Source of the DNA: Bolinopsis microptera
Lineage: Eukaryota > Ctenophora > Tentaculata > Lobata > Bolinopsidae
Reading direction: 5' to 3'
DNA: 64,000 nucleotides
Assembly: GCF_026151205.1 (NCBI RefSeq)
Contig: NC_087079.1
Coordinates: 3,428,730 to 3,492,729 of the forward strand
The notes under the pieces were generated by a model. The model made no database searches. It was not told where the DNA came from and worked only from the letters and a program-made list of their open reading frames with translations. Of the stretch, positions 21,536 through 33,089 are shown in pieces (within the stretch, counting starts at the first letter, position 1; the number at the start of each line of letters is the position of its first letter). The position numbers and the translations under genes are program-made.

Positions 21536-22574
21536 GATTGGGCGACATCTGTCCGAAAGCGACATCTGTCCGAAAGCTGAATTAGGGATTTCGGACAGAT
21601 GTCGTTGTCGGACAGGAGTCGTTTTTGGCGACATCTGTCCGAATTTCGGATCATATTGTAATTTACGTTCACATTCGCATTTCACAAGCTTACAGGTAAT
21701 CTCGTGACGTTCTAAAGCTGATGTGATCCCTTAAGATCTGATCCATCGATACGTGATTGACTAGTTGAGAACAGGATCGTGCTAGCCGTACCCTAACAAG
21801 CTGTCGATCACATCACAGGACATGAGCAAAGCTTGGCTGCCAGCTGTCATCCCTCAACAGAATGGTACAGAGAAGCAGAAAAGCAGCTAACAGACACCCT
21901 TCTAACCCGAGAGATCTGGAAACGCTCTCCATTCCTGCAAACTACATCCTCTCTACCGACAACGAACCAATGATGCTCTGGGACTCTGGATGGGACGAAC
22001 GGACTCGTCGATCTTTCCTTTGGGGGACTCCTAAGAACGCAGATCATATGGTGGACGCGGAGCATTGGGTAGTCGACGGTACCTTCAAATCCGCACCTAA
22101 TCTCTTCCATCAGCTCTTCACAGTCCATGGCCTCTTCCCTGACGGCTGGCACCTCCCCCTCTTCTATGGACTCCTTCCTGGAAAAACGACGACCCTCTAC
22201 CGCAACCTGTTCCCACAATTTGGAAATTCCTTGATTGCCTTAAAGCAGAACAAGCCCTTACAGACGTGAAGAAAACCAAAAGAGACGGGCGGTTTAATTA
22301 ATTTATAACATTTAAATAACATTGAAACTATTGTCCAATTTATCGACATCAAATTAAAATAAACTGTGGTAGTAAACTATGGCTCAGATCATATCTCAAA
22401 TTGGACATGTTACGTATACAATTTAGCAAGTAACAGTTTAGATCATGTCTCTAATTGGAAATGTGTCGTATTGAAATCAGGTCACAATTTCGGACAGATG
22501 TCGTTTTTTTCTGGTACTCTGATTCGGACAGATGTCGCTTTCGGACAGATGTCGCGGACAGGAGTCGTGTTACC
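21536..22574. mobile_element. MULE-type DNA transposon with 9-bp target-site duplication
   Basis: The element begins GATTGGGCGACATCTGTCCG and ends GACAGGAGTCGTGTTACC. It is flanked by identical 9-bp duplications TTGCAGCCC (21527-21535 and 22575-22583), the length typical of Mutator-like elements. The terminal regions carry several direct and inverted copies of the 14-mer CGACATCTGTCCGA (left end about 21542-21650, right end about 22490-22558). The middle codes for the start of a MULE transposase. At 1039 bp it is an internally deleted, non-autonomous copy. Same-family copies: 33700-34808 and 32673-33089. Confidence 0.9.
21862..22269 (+). pseudogene. Truncated MULE transposase
   Basis: 135 codons starting MVQRSRKAANRHPSNPRDLE. 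The segment VVDGTFKSAPNLFHQLFTVH and the following WHLPLFYGLLPGKTTTLYRN match the start of the MULE transposase catalytic domain, where the first acidic residue of the DDE triad lies in the DGTF motif and a YALLPxKxxxxY phrase follows. The rest of the catalytic domain is absent, so the product cannot be active. The frame ends in element DNA before the right terminal repeats. The homologous copy at 33807-34106 (minus) carries frameshifts and a deletion of the DGTF region. Confidence 0.85.
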
Positions 22575-22583
22575 TTGCAGCCC

Positions 22584-23006
22584 TTACGGAAGACTATACA
22601 CTAAACGGAATTAAACGGAATTAAACGGAATTAAACGTAAAGTTGTCGGAGATGGCACTAACACCATCGTCTCGACTATACATGAATGAATAACATATCT
22701 AGAGTAAGTAAAATTCGAGATTCAAGAATCATGAGAATTTAAAACAAAATCACTTAAAATTTAACTCCCGTACAAACAACCGAAATAGAAATAATTGCTG
22801 AAATAATAATTTAACAATAGAGGAAGTAGTAAAAGGCAACTTCAATGGTCACTAAACTGCGATATTAGTATTCGAGTCCACAAAAGACACATTCATACTC
22901 AAACAGTCCTCCCACTCACAGTCACAACGTACTGGAGACAGTAATCACTAGTGTTCCATGCTCGTACAACAGATCGTGAAATCTGCATAATGATGGTTGG
23001 TCTGTA
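22584..23006. other. Spacer and LINE 3' region
   Basis: Starts with a short tandem of about ten bases (TAAACGGAAT, about 22600-22640), then AT-rich sequence that probably contains the 3' UTR of the minus-strand LINE that follows. I cannot place its exact end or tail. Confidence 0.4.
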
Positions 23007-26000
23007 TTATGTCTGTTGAGTTGGTAGTCCTGATGGGGTGACAGGCAGTATTGGCGTCTTTTTCGGGTTCCTGATGCGGTGACAGTTGCAAAGGAATTTG
23101 CCCAGTTCTTGCACATGGGCAGAATTCATGATAGCTCCGTATTCCTTGAGCAGCAAAAGACTCTTAAGGTTTTCCGACAGTGAGAGTCTCGCTGAGTGGT
23201 ACATTGGACATTCAGTGAGGCAGTGTTCTTCATTTTCAATGATTGCTCCTTCGAAAAAGGGGAGATATTCTAAGCCTTGAACGTTATCCTTGTTGCAGCA
23301 GAATCTGCAGGCTCTCGTCCACGTTCCAGTTTCTTTTGTGTATCTCCCTCTCTCAATAAGAAGGTCATGGCTACTGGAGCGGATTTTTGCTATGTGCATG
23401 CGACATTGACTATTCTTTAGATTGAGATACTGCTCCTCTCCGAATACCTGTTTGATAGTGCAGTAAAATTGCATTTTCTTTTGGGATGCTAAATCTGTTC
23501 TCCAATCTTTTACAAAGTGATCAACCAAATTTCCATGTGCAGTTGAGGTCGTTCCTTTTGCTCTGTGTTGGTCGGATCGAGCGAATTTGGCCGCTTTGGA
23601 TTCAGACTGAGCGATCGAGTTCCAGGTCTTATACCAAGAGAGGTTTAGATTCTTCTGCTCTTGGAATGTCTGATGTACAAGAAAGTTTACGCTGCTCACG
23701 TCGGGTGATGTCTGAGACAATCTGTCGAAGTATCTCAGGCATTGTGGTAGTACCGACAGGGCCCATGGTAACCTGCCCGTATCTCCGTAACAGAAGTTGT
23801 TGTTAGCTTTCTTGTGTAAGCCGAGCACCCATTTCAGCATTTTCAGGTGTGTTGTCTCAAGTGCGTCCTTTGTTGCAGCTCTAGCAAGGTTCTGTCTTGA
23901 ACCATCAGCGCAAGCCATCTCCTTTGCCATTTTTGTACACGGTAGCCATATCTGACAGGCATACGTAGCGACTGGTTTAACGAGGCTGTCTATAAGCTTG
24001 AGCATGGTTTTTGTTGTTAATGCTCGAGTGTCGACCATGCGTCTGATCGAGAAAAATGCTCTTAGTGCTTTTTTCCTCAGTTCGTTCATGGCACCTTTAA
24101 ATGAACCGTTGAGACTGAATTGGATGCCTAGATAGCAGTAAGATTTGGCCGATGAGATGTCCAGGTTCCCTAGTTTGAACCCGTAGGAGCACTTCAGCAA
24201 ACGAGAGCTCGAGTTGAATACCATGATTTTGGTTTTGTCGATGTTAATTGACAGTTCCCATTTACTTGCAAATTCGTGCAGGCAATCAAGTTGTTTCTGC
24301 AGGCTTTTGGCGTCGAGTGCCAAAAGTATCAGGTCGTCTGCCCACAGAAGATGGCTGACCGGGAAGCCGTTCAGTTCTGGAATTGACAAGTCCTCAAGAG
24401 CTGCTAGTCTAATGGAGAGGTCATAAATGTATACCTTGAAGAGCTCCGGCGACATTGGATGCCCCTGTTCGGTACCAATGGTGACATCGATGGTGTCCGA
24501 CAGCTTCTTGCTCAGTTTGATACGGGTAACTGAGTTGCTGTACATGTTCTGGAGGCAAGAGAAGAAGCTTCCTCCGATACCAAGTCTACTGAGTTTGTAC
24601 ATGAGAGCCTCCCTGCAGACTGTGTCGAACGCCTTACGATAGTCCACGAAGCAAGCGAATATTTTCTTCTTCAGCTTCTTTGTATACTTCTCGATGATCG
24701 TTGTAAGGGTCAGGATATGGTCAGAGCACTGGGCACCAGCTCTGAATCCGAGTTGGTGAGGGAAGTCGGGACAGACGACTTTACGGAATTCGATCAGCCT
24801 ATCAAGGAGGAGGGATGCAAAGAGTTTTCCAAGGCAACTTCCGACTGTGATTGCTCTATAGTTATCGGGGTTCTGCTTGTCCCCCTTTTTGTGTAGGGGG
24901 GTAGTTATTGAGCAGTTCCAGGGGTAGATTCCTTGCGTTAGGCAACCATTGAATAGTTTCAGAAGGACTTTTTGGAGACCGAGTTTGGAGCTCTTGAGCA
25001 TCTCGTTGGAGATAAGATCACATGAAACGCTTTTGTTATTCTGGAGCTTATTGGTGACTTTCTCCAGTTCTTGGATAGTAAACTCTGTGTTGAGTTTTTC
25101 AAGTTCGACTGATGGCTCGAGGTGGTACTCGGTTCCCTGTTCACCAGCTTCGTTGGTCGAAGTGTTCGTTTGTAGTCCACCGTGCGAGGGGTCCTTGCAC
25201 TTCTGATTGTATAGGTCGTTGAAGAACTTGTGAAATGCGATCAGGTCATATATGTCGAATGTATCGGGGTCCTTGCAAGCGGACGAGAGGTCTTTTAAAG
25301 CAGCCCAGTTGATGTTGTTGCTGAGGTTGATTTTCTCGTTAAGTTTGTATAGGTAAGCTCCCTTTCTAGCTCGTGTTTGTGCCCTGTATTCTTTCTTACG
25401 GAGGTAAAATCTTGCTCGGTTGGATTCCACGAGCATAGGATCGATGTGGGTGTTATTCTTGGCTCTTTCGTCTCTACAGACTAATCGTTTAGCATGCCTA
25501 CAACTCCAATCAAACCATTTGTTTTTGTTAGTACTGGGCTTTCCACTTTTCTGGGTGGTAACTTGACTTGCCAGGTTAGTAAAGGTGGCAATCACAATTT
25601 CATTGAAACTGCGAATGTCGTCAGGGGAGGAAATATCAGTTTGAAGAAGAGAATCAACTTTTTCTTTGAATTGAGCGGTGTTCTGGGCTGACTTGAATTT
25701 TTCTGTGGTACCAAGTCCAGAGCAGGCATCTTTGGTCCACTTGAATGGCTTCGGGATCGATGCGAATTTGAGCTCCATTTCGTTCGAGATGTCGCCAGCC
25801 ATCACAATGTTCCTTATGTTAGTGGTTAAAGTGGTGGATATTGGTCTGTGGTCAGAATAAGGGGTGAGGTCACCAACTTTGAAGAACCTTGCCCGATGAA
25901 GGAGGCTGTGGGACACGCAAATGTAGTCGACCGTACTTACTCCATTTCTTTGAATGCAAGTTGGACTGCCAAATATGTCCCCAATTGTCCTTCCGTTTAG

Positions 26001-26300
26001 GATTATCATTCCAGTTGTCTGGAGTAGCTCAATGAAGGGTTTGCCGTTGGAGTTGAGAATCCGATCTTGGTTGTTTCTAGAGGCTACCTCAGTAGGAGAT
26101 ATAGAATGCTGGGGAGGATCGAGTTCAACTTGAAGGTCCCTAGACTCGCATGGTATAAGGAAGTCGTTCAATGTGCCGGTCCGCGCGTTCATGTCACCAA
26201 GTATGGCAGCATCTTCGGAGTCGGGGATATTTGATAGACACTCTTCTAAGTGCTCACAAGTGGTTGTATATTGTTCACTATATACTACACTATAACTGCA
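23007..26300 (-). mobile_element. Non-LTR retrotransposon with a long intact ORF (endonuclease C-part, reverse transcriptase, zinc-knuckle tail), 5' truncated
   Basis: From the first in-frame Met (26192) the frame is open for 1061 codons and stays open upstream to about 26300. Upstream text AILGDMNARTG and later STVDYICVS and YSDHRPI (near residue 114) are the second half of an APE-type endonuclease; the first half is missing. Reverse transcriptase motifs follow: PLHKKGDKQNPDNYRAI, VDYRKAFDTV (about 517), TEQGHPMSPELF and LLWADDLILLALD (about 615, catalytic Asp-Asp). A Cys/His knuckle (CRFCC, then EEHCLTECP, about 960-1000) is near the C-terminus. The element could supply RT activity only in part because the endonuclease is incomplete. 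No inactivating mutation is visible in the remaining frame, so insertion is probably recent. Clade not assigned. Confidence 0.92.
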
Positions 26301-27576
26301 GTGGCCGGTGGCGTAACGTTGCCTGTTGGCGCCCCCGCCGAAAAATCGCCCCCCTGTTGGCGCCCCCTCCCCTTTTGGTGCCCCTCCCTAAAATTGAACA
26401 AATTAGGTGATTTTACTTTTAGAGGATACGCCGGTAAAATCTCTAAAAAAGTGTGTATCTAGAGCAAAACGCGCAGTTTTGCTAGTACTTTTGAAACTGT
26501 CCCACATTTCAGTATGAATCGTGATGTGAAGTAATATGGTGTAAAAAGTGCATAATATAATAACGTAGTTCATAAAACAATTATAGAAGACGTGTTGTTG
26601 TCACGTGGAAGATAGAGTGGAATTAGTAAGGGGTAATTACCGATTAGTACCGAGGGTGTCTCTTAAGTGGTAGGACAAGATAATATAATCGGGTAGAAAT
26701 CGAAAAAAACGGAAATTATAATTACCAAAAGTGGTGCTGCATAATGATTTAATTCTCCCCGATAGAGAATTTAAAATGTGTTTAAAATAAAGTGACACGG
26801 AAAAATAAATAGAAAAAGATATACTATGTCAAGATTAACATGAGAAAACAGATGATTACAGGCAAACAAGAATAGAAAAGAAGATGGGGTAACATCACGT
26901 GTTTTAGTCACGTGGAAGATAGAGTGGAGATAATAAGGGTTAATTACCGAATCAACGTTTCAAACTGCTCAAACTGACTTTCAAATAATAACAGAATTCT
27001 CAATTTATATTTGAAGTTGAAAGTACACAGTAGGTAGGAAACGCTGTCAGCTGTGTCCGAAGCCATATTTTGGTGCCCATTTTGCTTGAGCCATATTATA
27101 AGCATGGATGTTTCATTTACTAGAGTGTACCGTTTTGTATCATACATCTTGATCTAGACCCTTTCTAACGCGGTTCTACGTATTTGAGAAAATTAAGTCC
27201 GTTTTAAATGGTTCTTTTGTTTGAAACAGACCAACCATTTATAAAGCGGTTAGGGGCCCTCTTGAAACCAGGTACTTCTTTATGATGCAGATTTAATGTA
27301 ACTTGCTAGAGCTGTGTAATAGAAACAGAGGGTTCGTGGGTGAAGAACAGACCACTTTGGTATAAGCTCGTTGTATTTTGGTCTCAAGATTACTGTCCTA
27401 ACAAGAACTACGGCTTCTTTGTGAGCTCTGTTTCTTTTCTTCAGGTTATACCTGTAGCCACGAAAAAAGGCTTTATGTTCGGCATGCTTATCGTGTGCTT
27501 CTAATCCTGAATATTTAACAGTTTACTTATTTTTATATTCTGTTTGTCTCTAACACATATACTTAACCTTTTCCAG
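26301..27576. other. Spacer upstream of lectin-like gene
   Basis: A GC-rich GGCGCCCCC-type segment (26325-26395) marks the LINE 5' border. Two direct copies of CACGTGGAAGATAGAGTGGA with similar flanks (about 26597 and 26915, ending in TAATTACCGA) lie about 315 bp apart. No coding region is recognised; the missing first exon(s) of the lectin-like gene should lie here or further left. Confidence 0.4.
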
Positions 27577-28593
27577 ATAGAGATGATTTCAATGACGAGA
27601 GGATGATATCCCAACTTCTGAATCTCTCAATCTTGGCAAGAATTGTTATAAACACTGATCTTGGTACGTATTTTTAAAACTTATCCGTGCTCCTTTCTTT
27701 TCAAGAAGTATTTCTAAACCGGCGCGAGGTTAGCTAGTCCGTTGAGAATGCACAGCTATACTATTCATTGCAATAAATCTCAATAATTACAAATTAATAT
27801 CAATAATAATTGATCATTCGATTTTTTCAGAACTCACTCAACCATATTTTCAGCTGTGTCACAAATTGAGCCGATATCAGTGTCTCAAAGCAGCACATTT
27901 GAAACATCCACTGCAAGTCTGGCTATTGACGGTGTAAAATCAACAAGTTCAATCACTGTTTGTTCATATGACACTGATCACTGGTACAAAATGAACTTTG
28001 GTGATGTCTACTGCTTCTCTGAGGTCGTTATCATGCAGTTGGAAAATAACTACGGAAAACAATTTCGTATGGAGGACACAAATGTGTTTGTAGTCAACTC
28101 TAAAACAGGAACCGAAAGTCTTTGTAGCGTACTTAAGATTAGCAGTAAAAAGACAGTTAAAAGTCAGACGTACACTATACCATGTGATCATAAGTGTGGA
28201 GATGAAATAGTGCTGAAGGTGAGACATGACGAGGGAGAATATGGAAAACCAGGGTGTATTCACATGAGAGAAATCGAAGTCAAGGCATCCCTATCCAGTG
28301 AAGACAGCGAAGACAGCGAAGACAGCGAATACAGCGAAGACAGCGAAGACAGCGATGACAGAATTGACAGAATTGACAGAGAGGATCCCTATTTTGAGAT
28401 TCAAGGTAAAACATAAAGCTTAGAATCCGATAATATATCGGATGATTTAGTGAATTCTTTTGATACAGATAACCAAACAATCCTCCCCAATCCCCATACA
28501 AGTGAACTACCCGTTCCAAACTTTACCCAAGTCTTCCTCAATTTCTTTACAGCCGAATCCCCTCTACCTCCAAACAACTTTGTACTTGCTTAA
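27577..28593 (+). CDS. F5/8 type C (fucolectin-like) domain protein, last three exons
   Basis: Exons 27577-27663, 27854-28405 and 28469-28593 (stop TAA) join in consistent phases (in at 1, then 1 and 1) with good acceptors. Together they give about 250 residues. The domain starts ISVSQSSTFETSTASLAIDG and continues with HWYKMNFGDVYCFSEVVI, the characteristic opening of F5/8C and F-type lectin domains, which bind carbohydrates or phospholipids at the cell surface. It closes near MREIEV. A very acidic Ser-Glu-Asp repeat (SEDSEDSEDSEYSEDSEDSD), coded by 9-nt GAAGACAGC repeats, follows. A hydrophobic-poor tail ends in FVLA. The 5' exon(s), probably with a signal peptide, were not found. AATAAA at about 28732 could be the polyadenylation signal. 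Confidence 0.75.
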
Positions 28594-29021
28594 CGTACAA
28601 TCCTTACTAAGATATACTGCAGATTGTAATTTTCTATTTATACCATCGTGGGAATCATTATTTATAAATCATATGTAATTCTCAAGATCATCACAGCATC
28701 ATTCGGTGGTGTTAAATGTTACCGCGGCGAAATAAACACAACAGCCACATGAACTATTATTAAGTGGAAACACTTCTAGCAGCTAACTCATACAATCAAC
28801 AATACAACAACAACTAAATCTACTCAAAATCCAACATTTACACGGCCATGAAACTAGTTTTAAAGAAATTGCAATTAAGTAAGTTCAGTTGATAAAAGTA
28901 ACCGCTCACAGCAAATATGATATTTATTGTAAAACATCGGTGTATCTATATTAAAACAAAATATGTACAGAATACAATTGCACATAAATTTAAATTGTTT
29001 TTCAAAAAAAGGGAAACACTC
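28594..29021. other. 3' flank of lectin-like gene
   Basis: No further gene seen. Contains a candidate AATAAA (about 28732) and AT-rich sequence. Confidence 0.4.
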
Positions 29022-29155
29022 AAATTGGCGGGCAAACGATCCGTTTCATGATATGTAGAAAACAATACCAATCCTCAGTGCCGAATAAGAATAATGAATT
29101 TTAGAAATATGATAGGTTGCCCCTTCATGAAAAAGGTTATATAAATCTTCCTCAG
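29022..29155. mobile_element. Solo partial copy of foldback arm R
   Basis: Begins CAAATTGGCGGGCAAACGAT and follows the same text as arm R of the element at 7.67-7.98 kb for about 130 bp with moderate divergence (for example GCCGAATAAGAATAATGAAT against GCCAAATAGAATTATGAATT). No inverted partner lies nearby, so it is a fragment or a solo arm. Confidence 0.75.
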
Positions 29156-29190
29156 ATTATAACTACCCATCCTCATAGATTTTGGTTCTG

Positions 29191-29340
29191 GTGGGGAGGT
29201 GAACCATATATTTGATTTGACACATGACAGTCCCCGTTTGAGAAATGGCATAATCACGTGTCAGGAAAAAAAATTATCAAATTACAAAAACGGGGGAATC
29301 ACTGGTAACGTGTCAGAAATAACATGGTTCACCTCCCCAC
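29191..29340. mobile_element. 150-bp MITE
   Basis: Terminal inverted repeats GTGGGGAGGTGAACCAT (29191) and ATGGTTCACCTCCCCAC (ending 29340) enclose about 115 bp. The inner bases also pair partly (GACACATGACAG against GTAACGTGTC; CCCCGTTT against AACGGGG), so the whole element can fold. No coding capacity and no clear target duplication. Confidence 0.75.
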
Positions 29341-30090
29341 TGGTATCGAGATATTCTGTTGATTACGACATATCGACATGTTAGCATGCTAACAAGTACC
29401 ATTGTTTCTTAGTGACCAACTGTTGGTACACGACCCAAGAGGAGGTTTGTCCAAACACACGTCACGTGACGCTACGCCTATTCCCAAATACCTGTGGAAA
29501 TATTATCTTTAACGGTATTTTTAGATACGTGCTGAAATAATACATTGCGATGTTCAATTCATCCCTTGTTTAATATAAAGTTATCTCATATTGATTTTGC
29601 TTGGAGAAGTTATCTTTTGACTCTTAAAGATGCGAACAAAATGAAGAAACAGACTTTAGGCTAGAAACTTTATTGAATTGAAATAATCATTCCACGTAAC
29701 TACAAAAAAAAATTTGGAGTTCTTAGCTTAAAGCGTTCTCATTTTATGAAGACAATAGTGAAAAAGAGGGAGTGTCACGCCACGCCCACTGTAATTGGGT
29801 GTGGCTTACGAAACTTTCAGGAAATCTAAGTTTGACCCATATCTAAAATCTCTGAAATTTTGGTGCAATTTGGAGACGAATTACGTGAGTTATTAAGAGG
29901 TTGCGTGTGGGTAGTCACTTATGGGCCACCCTGTACGTCTTCTTCAGTTCTGTAATAAAATTGTTAAACATGTGTAAAATTAACGACGGAAAGAAATTTA
30001 AAATAACATTAAAACAAAAACAGAGAAATAAAATTTACGAAATATGACCCAAAAATGTAATTGCAAAAATTCAAAACTTCAAAAAATACG
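29341..30090. other. Non-coding stretch with a solo mariner-like terminus
   Basis: No gene recognised. TATGGGCCACCCTGTA at about 29923-29938 matches the terminal repeat of the MITE at 53297-53418, so one end of a related element may lie here. Confidence 0.4.
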
Positions 30091-32672
30091 GTTCCAATTA
30101 GAATTAGACCTCTCCATGGAAACATAGTATTCCAGTATATTTATTTCTAGTTCCTGGCATCCAATAATTTAATTTCATTCACCTTGATGGTTCCAAGTAG
30201 AATTAGACCTCTCCATGGAAACACAGTATTCCAGTATATTTATTTCTAGTTCCTGGCATCCAATAATTTAATTTCATTCCCCTTGATGGTTCCAATTAGA
30301 ATTAGACCTCTCCATGGAAACACAGTATTCCAGTATATTTATTTCTAGTTCCTGGCATCCAATAATTTAATTTCATTCCCCTTGATGGTTCCAAGTAGAA
30401 TTAGACCTCTCCATGGAAACACAGTATTCCAGTATATTTATTTCTAGTTCCTGGCATCCAATAATTTAATTTCATTCCCCTTGATGGTTCCAATTAGAAT
30501 TAGACCTCTCCATGGAATCACAATATTCCAGTATATTTATTTCTAGTTCCTGGCATCCAATAATTTAATTTCATTCCCCTTGATGGTTCCAATTAGAATT
30601 AGACCTCTCCATGGAAACACAGTATTCCAGTATATTTATTTCTAGTTCCTGGCATCCAATAATTTAATTTCATTCACCTTGATGGTTCCAAGTAGAATTA
30701 GACCTCTCCATGGAAACACAGTATTCCAGTATATTTATTTCTAGTTCCTGGCATCCAATAATTTAATTTCATTCCCCTTGATGGTTCCAATTAGAATTAG
30801 ACCTCTCCATGGAAACACAGTATTCCAGTATATTTATTTCTAGTTCCTGGCATCCAATAATTTAATTTCATTCCCCTTGATGGTTCCAAGTAGAATTAGA
30901 CCTCTCCATGGAAACACAGTATTCCAGTATATTTATTTCTAGTTCCTGGCATCCAATAATTTAATTTCATTCCCCTTGATGGTTCCAAGTAGAATTAGAC
31001 CTCTCCATGGAAACACAGTATTCCAGTATATTTATTTCTAGTTCCTGGCATCCAATAATTTAATTTCATTCCCCTTGATGGTTCCAATTAGAATTAGACC
31101 TCTCCATGGAATCACAATATTCCAGTATATTTATTTCTAGTTCCTGGCATCCAATAATTTAATTTCATTCCCCTTGATGGTTCCAATTAGAATTAGACCT
31201 CTCCATGGAATCACAGTATTCCAGTATATTTATTTCTAGTTCCTGGCATCCAATAATTTAATTTCATTCCCCTTGATGGTTCCAAGTAGAATTAGACCTC
31301 TCCATGGAAACACAGTATTCCAGTATATTTATTTCTAGTTCCTGGCATCCAATAATTTAATTTCATTCCCCTTGATGGTTCCAAGTAGAATTAGACCTCT
31401 CCATGGAAACACAGTATTCCAGTATATTTATTTCTAGTTCCTGGCATCCAATAATTTAATTTCATTCCCCTTGATGGTTCCAATTAGAATTAGACCTCTC
31501 CATGGAATCACAATATTCCGGTATATTTATTTCTAGTTCCTGGCATCCAATAATTTAATTTCATTCCCCTTGATGGTTCCAAGTAGAATTAGACCTCTCC
31601 ATGGAAACACAATATTCCAGTATATTTATTTCTAGTTCCTGGCATCCAATAATTTAATTTCATTCCCCTTGATGGTTCCAATTAGAATTAGACCTCTCCA
31701 TGGAATCACAATATTCCAGTATATTTATTTCTAGTTCCTGGCATCCAATAATTTAATTTCATTCCCCTTGATGGTTCCAATTAGAATTAGACCTCTCCAT
31801 GGAAACACAGTATTCCAGTATATTTATTTCTAGTTCCTGGCATCCAATAATTTAATTTCATTCCCCTTGATGGTTCCAAGTAGAATTAGACCTCTCCATG
31901 GAAACACAGTATTCCAGTATATTTATTTCTAGTTCCTGGCATCCAATAATTTAATTTCATTCCCCTTGATGGTTCCAAGTAGAATTAGACCTCTCCATGG
32001 AAACACAGTATTCCAGTATATTTATTTCTAGTTCCTGGCATCCAATAATTTAATTTCATTCCCCTTGATGGTTCCAATTAGAATTAGACCTCTCCATGGA
32101 ATCACAATATTCCGGTATATTTATTTCTAGTTCCTGGCATCCAATAATTTAATTTCATTCCCCTTGATGGTTCCAAGTAGAATTAGACCTCTCCATGGAA
32201 ACACAATATTCCAGTATATTTATTTCTAGTTCCTGGCATCCAATAATTTAATTTCATTCCCCTTGATGGTTCCAAGTAGAATTAGACCTCTCCATGGAAA
32301 CACAGTATTCCAGTATATTTATTTCTAGTTCCTGGCATCCAATAATTTAATTTCATTCCCCTTGATGGTTCCAATTAGAATTAGACCTCTCCATGGAATC
32401 ACAATATTCCAGTATATTTATTTCTAGTTCCTGGCATCAATAATTTAATTTCATTCCCCTTGATGGTTCCAATTAGAATTAGACCTCTCCATGGAAACAC
32501 AGTATTCCAGTATATTTATTTCTAGTTCCTGGCATCCAATAATTTAATTTCATTCCCCTTGATGGTTCCAAGTAGAATTAGACCTCTCCATGGAAACACA
32601 GTATTCCAGTATATTTATTTCTAGTTCCTGGCATCCAATAATTTAATTTCATTCCCCTTGATGGTTCCAATT
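30091..32672. repeat. 99-bp tandem satellite, 26 copies
   Basis: Units start at GTTCCAAxTAG at 30091, 30190, 30289, 30388 and so on every 99 bp. There are 26 copies (one has a single-base deletion near 32438) plus a 9-base start of a 27th at 32664. Variants are few and recurrent: AATTAG or AAGTAG, GGAAACACAG or GGAATCACAA, CCAG or CCGG, and CATTCACC in units 1 and 6. The variant strings repeat as blocks (units 1-4 as 6-9; units 13-16 as 19-22), showing higher-order duplication. The array stops exactly where the MITE at 32673 starts. Confidence 0.97.
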
Positions 32673-33089
32673 GATTGGCCGACATCTGTCCGACAGCGAC
32701 ATCTGTCCGACTCAGAAAATAGGTTATTTGGACAATAGTTTATGTCGGATCCTACCGTACGATTTTCTTGAAACTTTCCATTAAGTATAGTGGTTATATG
32801 ACGAATAATCTGTGTAAGTTTGAGCGAGTTTCTATGTGCCAAATTTAAGATATTACCTTAAACACTAAAAATATATCCAATTCGGTGGTTTTCAGTGGTT
32901 CCAAAGCATATATCTGGAGATCCAACGATACGATTTTCTTGAAACTTTCTAGATAGTAAGATAGCTTTAAGACAAATAATTTTTGCAAGTTTGATTAAAT
33001 TTCTATGTGCCAAATTTGAGATATCACTTCAAACACACGAAAATAGTGTTGTCGGACAGATGTCGCTGTCGGACAGATGTCGTGTTACC
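32673..33089. mobile_element. 417-bp MITE of the MULE family
   Basis: Begins GATTGGCCGACATCTGTCCG and ends GACAGATGTCGTGTTACC, matching the termini of the MULE copies at 21536 and 33700. Each end holds two copies of CGACATCTGTCCGA. The interior is a diverged direct duplication of about 190 bp (shared GATTTTCTTGAAACTTTC and TCTATGTGCCAAATTT), related also to 42245-42420 in inverted orientation. No transposase. Its 9-bp flanks differ (GTTCCAATT on the satellite side, AAACTGATT on the other), so no target duplication survives. Confidence 0.85.

Noticed and set aside
30091-32672. CRISPR-like array
   Set aside because: Units are directly abutting 99-bp repeats with no unique spacers, in a eukaryotic genome.
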